The position numbers and the translations under genes are program-made. Positions 55,301-61,300 of a stretch of DNA of 64,000 nt are shown here, piece after piece. Location of the stretch: NCBI GenBank assembly GCA_020796225.1, contig CM036759.1:23296313-23360312 (forward strand). The letters are read 5' to 3'. Within the stretch, counting starts at the first letter, position 1; each line of letters starts with the position of its first letter. The DNA comes from Arion vulgaris. Its lineage: Eukaryota > Mollusca > Gastropoda > Stylommatophora > Arionidae. The notes beneath the pieces are model-generated. The model searched no databases and was not told the DNA's origin. It worked only from the letters and a program-made list of their open reading frames with translations.

Positions 55301-58300
55301 ATACCCTTTGACAGAAAAAACAAATCATTACCAGTGACTGAACACAGGTTGAAATTTGGAGGGTTCGAACTCCAGAATTGAAACTTGGAGGGTTCAATCT
55401 TATATAAAAATCAACGCAAACAAGGACCATCCCCTCCATGAAGAACTCAGTAAGGAGAAAGGATTTAGACTCAATATATATAAGTCAAACAGCTCTCTGC
55501 CAGTGTCAGCAGGCAGAACAGACACCAGAGCATATCCTGCAAGACTGTCCTCTTCTGTGTGAGCTGAGAAGCAACATGTGGCCACACCCAGTCGACCTGA
55601 AAACTAAGCTTTGGGAAACCTGACAGACCTGAAGCTGTCTGCCCAGTTGTGGTCCACAGTAAATTAGCGCATGACCAGAGATCGCTGAAGAAGAAGAAGA
55701 AGAAGACTCAATAGAGGTAGATCATGGCTGAGTCAGGAGGAAGGTACCCTTGGGAAAATGTCAACCTTCTGGAACTGAACCAGGAGAGGAATGGATTGCA
55801 GTGCAACCTCAATTTCAGACTGTTTTTACAGTTATAACATCCATTAACCCTCTTATTCCCAGCCCTTCAGAAAAAGTTACTACCGAAATCCCAGGGCAAG
55901 GGAGATGACCCAGCAACAATGAGAAGTGCTCGTGAAATAAAATTCATAACAAATACAATTTCTAATCAATATTTGTGATTTAAGGTCCAATTTACAGTTC
56001 AATGGATGAGGTACTAGTTTGTAAACATGTATGTTGTCATTACCATGCAAGTTGGATGTAAAAATTATACAAGTGAAGAAATAAAAATGAATGACAATAT
56101 TGAACATATGTTTCACTCAAAAATGTCAGTTTTATTGAGGATAAATGTAAATTAAAAGGTTGAAAAGCAATCTTCCTAACAGAGGTTGATTTTACATGTG
56201 GGGCAGCTATCACTTGTTTCCACACACCTTTGTAGTGCAGTCCTCATCTTCATTTAGAAACACTAACTGCGGCTCTGCCACAGAGTAGAGTTGAGTCCGT
56301 TGATGGTTGGCATGAATGGAGTTGATCAGTCCTGCAGTATCTGGGAGTTTATCAGTCCTGCAGTTGCCTAGCCTGCATGTTTGTACGGGCATGAGGGCCC
56401 TCATACAATCAAGACAGAGGTTCAACCTTGCACATGTCCAAAGTGTCCTCATGGAACGAATTTGGAATTGACATTGAAGTACAAATATTTGCTGATACTT
56501 TCAAATCTATTTCTTGACACTATATTTGACAAAGCAGGCACATTCAACAGTTTATTGGTAAACCAAAACATTCTGTAGTAAGGTAACTGGTGAGTTCGAC
56601 ACATATAGTTTACATAAAGAAAGATATTGATGTAATGAAAAGGAATAGTGAAGGATGAAGGATCTGGATTTTTTGAATTTTCATAGAGCAAATGTGTTGG
56701 TTAGCTCTGTCCAGTTCTAAAAATACCTCGCGTAAAATTCGCGTGCAACGAACGCTAATGACGGTAATCACAAATAGAGAATACTCTGAATCAATGTCAT
56801 TTGCAGAACTTATTTCTTCACTAAATTGTTCGATATTGATAGTGCTCAGCTGTTGCGACTATTCTCTCTCAACTTTACAACCTGGGTGGACGGAAGGAAG
56901 CGGCGGTGTTCGCATCCATCGACAATCGTAATTCATCGTAACTAATAGTTACGCAAATCGTCATAAACACTAGAACTAGCGTCATAAATTTTCGCACGCA
57001 AATCTTGAATTAATTATATATCAATCCGATTTATCCACGATCTACGGCAAATTTTCCATCAACTGAATCATAAATCACAAGTTTTCCAGAAAATATAAGG
57101 ACTTTTTCAAATATTCGCAATACGAAACCAAATACACTAGAAACACGCGATTTCTAAAATGGCAGCAGCCATTATCGGCAATGACATCAGGGCTAAATTT
57201 AGCGTGTCTATTCGCAAGGAAAGATAGAAAAACGATTTAAAAGGTATATACCGGGCGGTAACGGCCGCTATGGGTTTATACCGATAACGGGCGCATTCGG
57301 TCACTCCAGGAATAAGAGGGTTAAGAAAAACTGAACAAAATAATCAATCACTAATTAATGCGAAGGTTGAGGCTCTCTTGAATGAAAATGTCAATGAAAC
57401 AGATGCAGGTATTTACACTTATAGTTCAGTCATTCGCCAACTAGGTGGGTGGACATTTTCAGCATGCTCAGGAGGAAAATTAAGAGCCCAGTGGGGCATA
57501 CGCAACAACCACAAGTAGCTTGACAATGGAGGTACCGGCGGTTACAGAGATGGTGATGTGGTTGTCATCACATGACTTTCTGCATGTTTTTATACTCAGT
57601 GACTCCATGAGTATGATTCACATAGTTGAAACAGGAATGGTGAGACGAAACTGGGTGGAGGTACTGGTACAGACAGGGATCAGAGAAATCACCTTCATTT
57701 TTGTCCCTGGACATGCAGGAGTCAGGCGTAATGAACGAGCTGATAGACTGGCTGGCATGGCTACGATATCAGAGGGGGTTGGGAATCAGGTGTAATGAAC
57801 GAACTGATAGACTGATTGGCATGGCTATGATGTCATAGGGGGTTGTGAATCAAGTGTAATGAACGAGCTGATAGACTGGCTGGCATGGCTACAATATCAG
57901 GGAGGGGGTTGTGAATCAGGTGTAATGAACGAGCTGATAGACTGGCTGGCATGGCTACGATATCAAAGGGGGTTGTGAATCAGGCGTAATGAACGAGCTG
58001 ATAGACTGGCTGGCATGGCTATGATATCAAAGGGGGCTGCAATGGACCGAAATGACATTCTTAAGGCACAGAGTCTTTTCAAACAGAAGAGTTTCAAGTT
58101 TGTGAGTCTCACTCGCTAACCAGACTGAGAGAGATGGGTATCAATATTTGTACAGCCTGAAAAGAGCAGCATGCCAAATATGCAGAGATTGATTAATCAA
58201 CATCGAACTAGCATGTTGGGCTGCTGGACGCTGCTGGATTTGTTGAGGCAGAGATCAGAGCACATATGGACATATCCGGAGTGCTATGATGATAGACCTC

Positions 58301-61300
58301 TGATAACTGAACACGGGTCTCGCGAATTGGTTCCATAATCTAAAAAGTTGCACAGAAATTTGAAATAAATAAGATATATTGCTTAAACTAACAGATTAAA
58401 ATATCTGTCTGTTACGTCTGTCAATGTTGTCTGTATGCGGAGCTGACGTAGCAAACATGCAACTTTTTTACACAACTCTAATGTGGTTAATTATATTCCA
58501 TTGTTGACTTCCACGCTGTGATACTAAGCTGTTCAGTTTCTTCTCTCTACCTATCCTCTTTTCTTTATTCATTTATTATGCCTGTTCTCATAATGTTCTC
58601 TAATTTATTTAATAACTTGCTGAGAAAACTGAGGACTTTTTTTCCAACCTGCATTTTAAAATATTTTTTGCATTTGTTTCCTTTTATTCGAGAATGGTAT
58701 TTGTAATTATCCATGGTATTTGTAATGATGTGTAAAATCACATGTTGATTGTTTACAGTTATCTTTTTGTTTGTTAATCTATTGTTCATGTTTCCTTTCC
58801 ATATAACATTATCTTGTATATATCTTTAAATAAACAGATGGTTGTGTTGTTGGAACTAGATGATGCTGCAAGTATTTAAATTGGGTGATGTTAATACATT
58901 ATTTTTTTTAATGATAAATAGGGAAAACACCTTACCTGTACAGGCATGATCTCTTATTACTACACACACGACAGACAAGTCGATTCTCTCTTCCCGTGAA
59001 TAAAATCCCAGAAAAACTTGTTCCAAGGTATGGTCTTTGTTATTTTAATTACCGAATTGTGCAGTTTTTAATTTGTGAAACTTGTGTGTAGTTTGTATAA
59101 GTTCTCAATATTCAAGTAAGGTCTTGTTTGCAAAACATGCTTCATCACAATAAGTGTACTTCTTTAAGCAGGAGAATCAAGTCTCAGCATTCCAGTAATT
59201 AAAAATAATTTGATTGATACAATCCATTATTTTCTGTACAGCAACATTGCTTTATAGAAAGAAATATAAGAAGCTTGTAATGAAATTAAATATGTGATAA
59301 TTCAATAGTTTTATATAGTGTCTATCCCCTTGTGTCCATTTTATTTTATTTTGTTTCTATCCTATCCAAACCGTCCACTACCCCATTGACTCCCGAGTGA
59401 TTCCTCTTGTAGCAGCCCACTTTCTACCCGTTTCGGCACCTCCCGTAATGGCTTTCAGACCGTAATGGCTTTGATGTTGACCCAGCCACAATTGGATCCT
59501 AAAGAAGCACTCGGAAATAAAGGCGATTGGCGTGATGTGATTAAAGACACTAAAATCAATGTTGAATCGATCAAGCGATTTAGGCAGTTTGGAGTTGCCC
59601 ATTGTTCAAGTCGAACTGGATGCCTGAGAGACAGAGTGAGAGGTGTATTTAATCAGCGAGCCACAGAAACCATCAGTAAGCCACAGAAACAATCAGTATG
59701 CATACTCTTCGATATCTGTTGGGGAGACTGAGCACCTATGGGTCTGCCCAGAGTGCAATGACGTCAGTTTAGTAACCAATAACCAATGACCACATTACAC
59801 ATGGTGTGCAATTTTTCAAAGAAAAATGTAGGTCTAACACTGTATTCCCCAATATACCTCATGGTATGAAAACAGGTTTTTTTTACTTATAGTTGAAAAT
59901 AATGCATCCTGATATTTACAACTAATCTCCTTTTTCTTACATGACTGCAATTTTACTAACTGCTGAACATTTCAGAATGTAACCTTTGCAGTAGTTTGAA
60001 GAGAGATTGTCCGCAACCCCATGCAACATAAGGCCGACTAGCTCAGAGGGGAAAACCAAAATTACTGTTTAATGGGGGCTGGTTTTTATAAGTGTTGGAT
60101 AGAATACTGTAAGATTTTCTGCAATTTTACACAATTCTGCTAGTCCATGATTACTTATTGATGAAAAATAAATGTTAATAATACTGATATTCTTTAGTGT
60201 TAAACCTAATGTGTAACATAATATAACCTTGATTTAGCATGTTGTGTTAAACCTAATTTGTTACATAATATAACCTTGATTTAGCATGTTGTGTTAAACC
60301 TAATTTGTTACATAATATAACCTTGATTTAGCATGTTGTGTTAAACCTAATGTGTAACATAATATAACCTTGATTTAGCATGTTGTGTTAAACCTAATTT
60401 GTTACATAATATAACCTTGATTTAGCAAGTTGTGTTAAACCTAATTTGTTACATAATATAACCTTGATTTAGCAAGTTGTGTTAAACCTAATTTGTTACA
60501 TAATATAACCTTGATTTAGCATGTTGTGTTAAACCTAATTTGTTACATAATATAACCTTGATTTAGCATGTTGTGTTAAACCTAATTTGTTACATAATAT
60601 AACCTTGATTTAGCATGTTGTGTTAAACCTAATTTGTTACATAATATAACCTTGATTTAACATGTGTTGTTTGTAACATGAATTTCTCTTTATCTAACAA
60701 TACTGGAATGTGAGGTCATGCAGTGGTTGTGGTCTAATTTTCCTAGAAATTTTACCTGAGCTTGCAAGCCTTATATTATTGGAGGCAACAGATTGCCATA
60801 TAAAATCAATAATTTTTCAATGCTTATGAATGGATTGAAAAGTTTGTGCCACTTATGTTTGTCAGGCGCCTGCAGCTAACAGTGAAAGTCCCTGATACGA
60901 AAGGAATCACAAAATGCTGTGTTGGTAAAAACCCATACAATGGTTACCGTTATCTATGTGGTGCATTAGTCAATGGTATCATCCTCATGCAGTGGTATGA
61001 ACCACTCAACAAATTCATGCTACTCAAGGTTAGTATAGAGTGTCATTTGTTGGTCTCAATTTAAGCTTATATTCAAGAACTCAAATCAATATGTGAAGAA
61101 AAATGTACATTCATTTATTCTTCTATAAAAATTTGTGAGAAAATTGTTATAAAATAGGTAAGATAAGTTTCTAATCCTATCTGAGGCTGACCATAAAATC
61201 TGTCTTGTGTTTAAGTTGAGAATATTAAAGAACAGCTGGCAGTTGAGTTGAATGGAAAGCTGCTACCTAAACAAAAACATTAAAATTAAAAATGAAAAAG

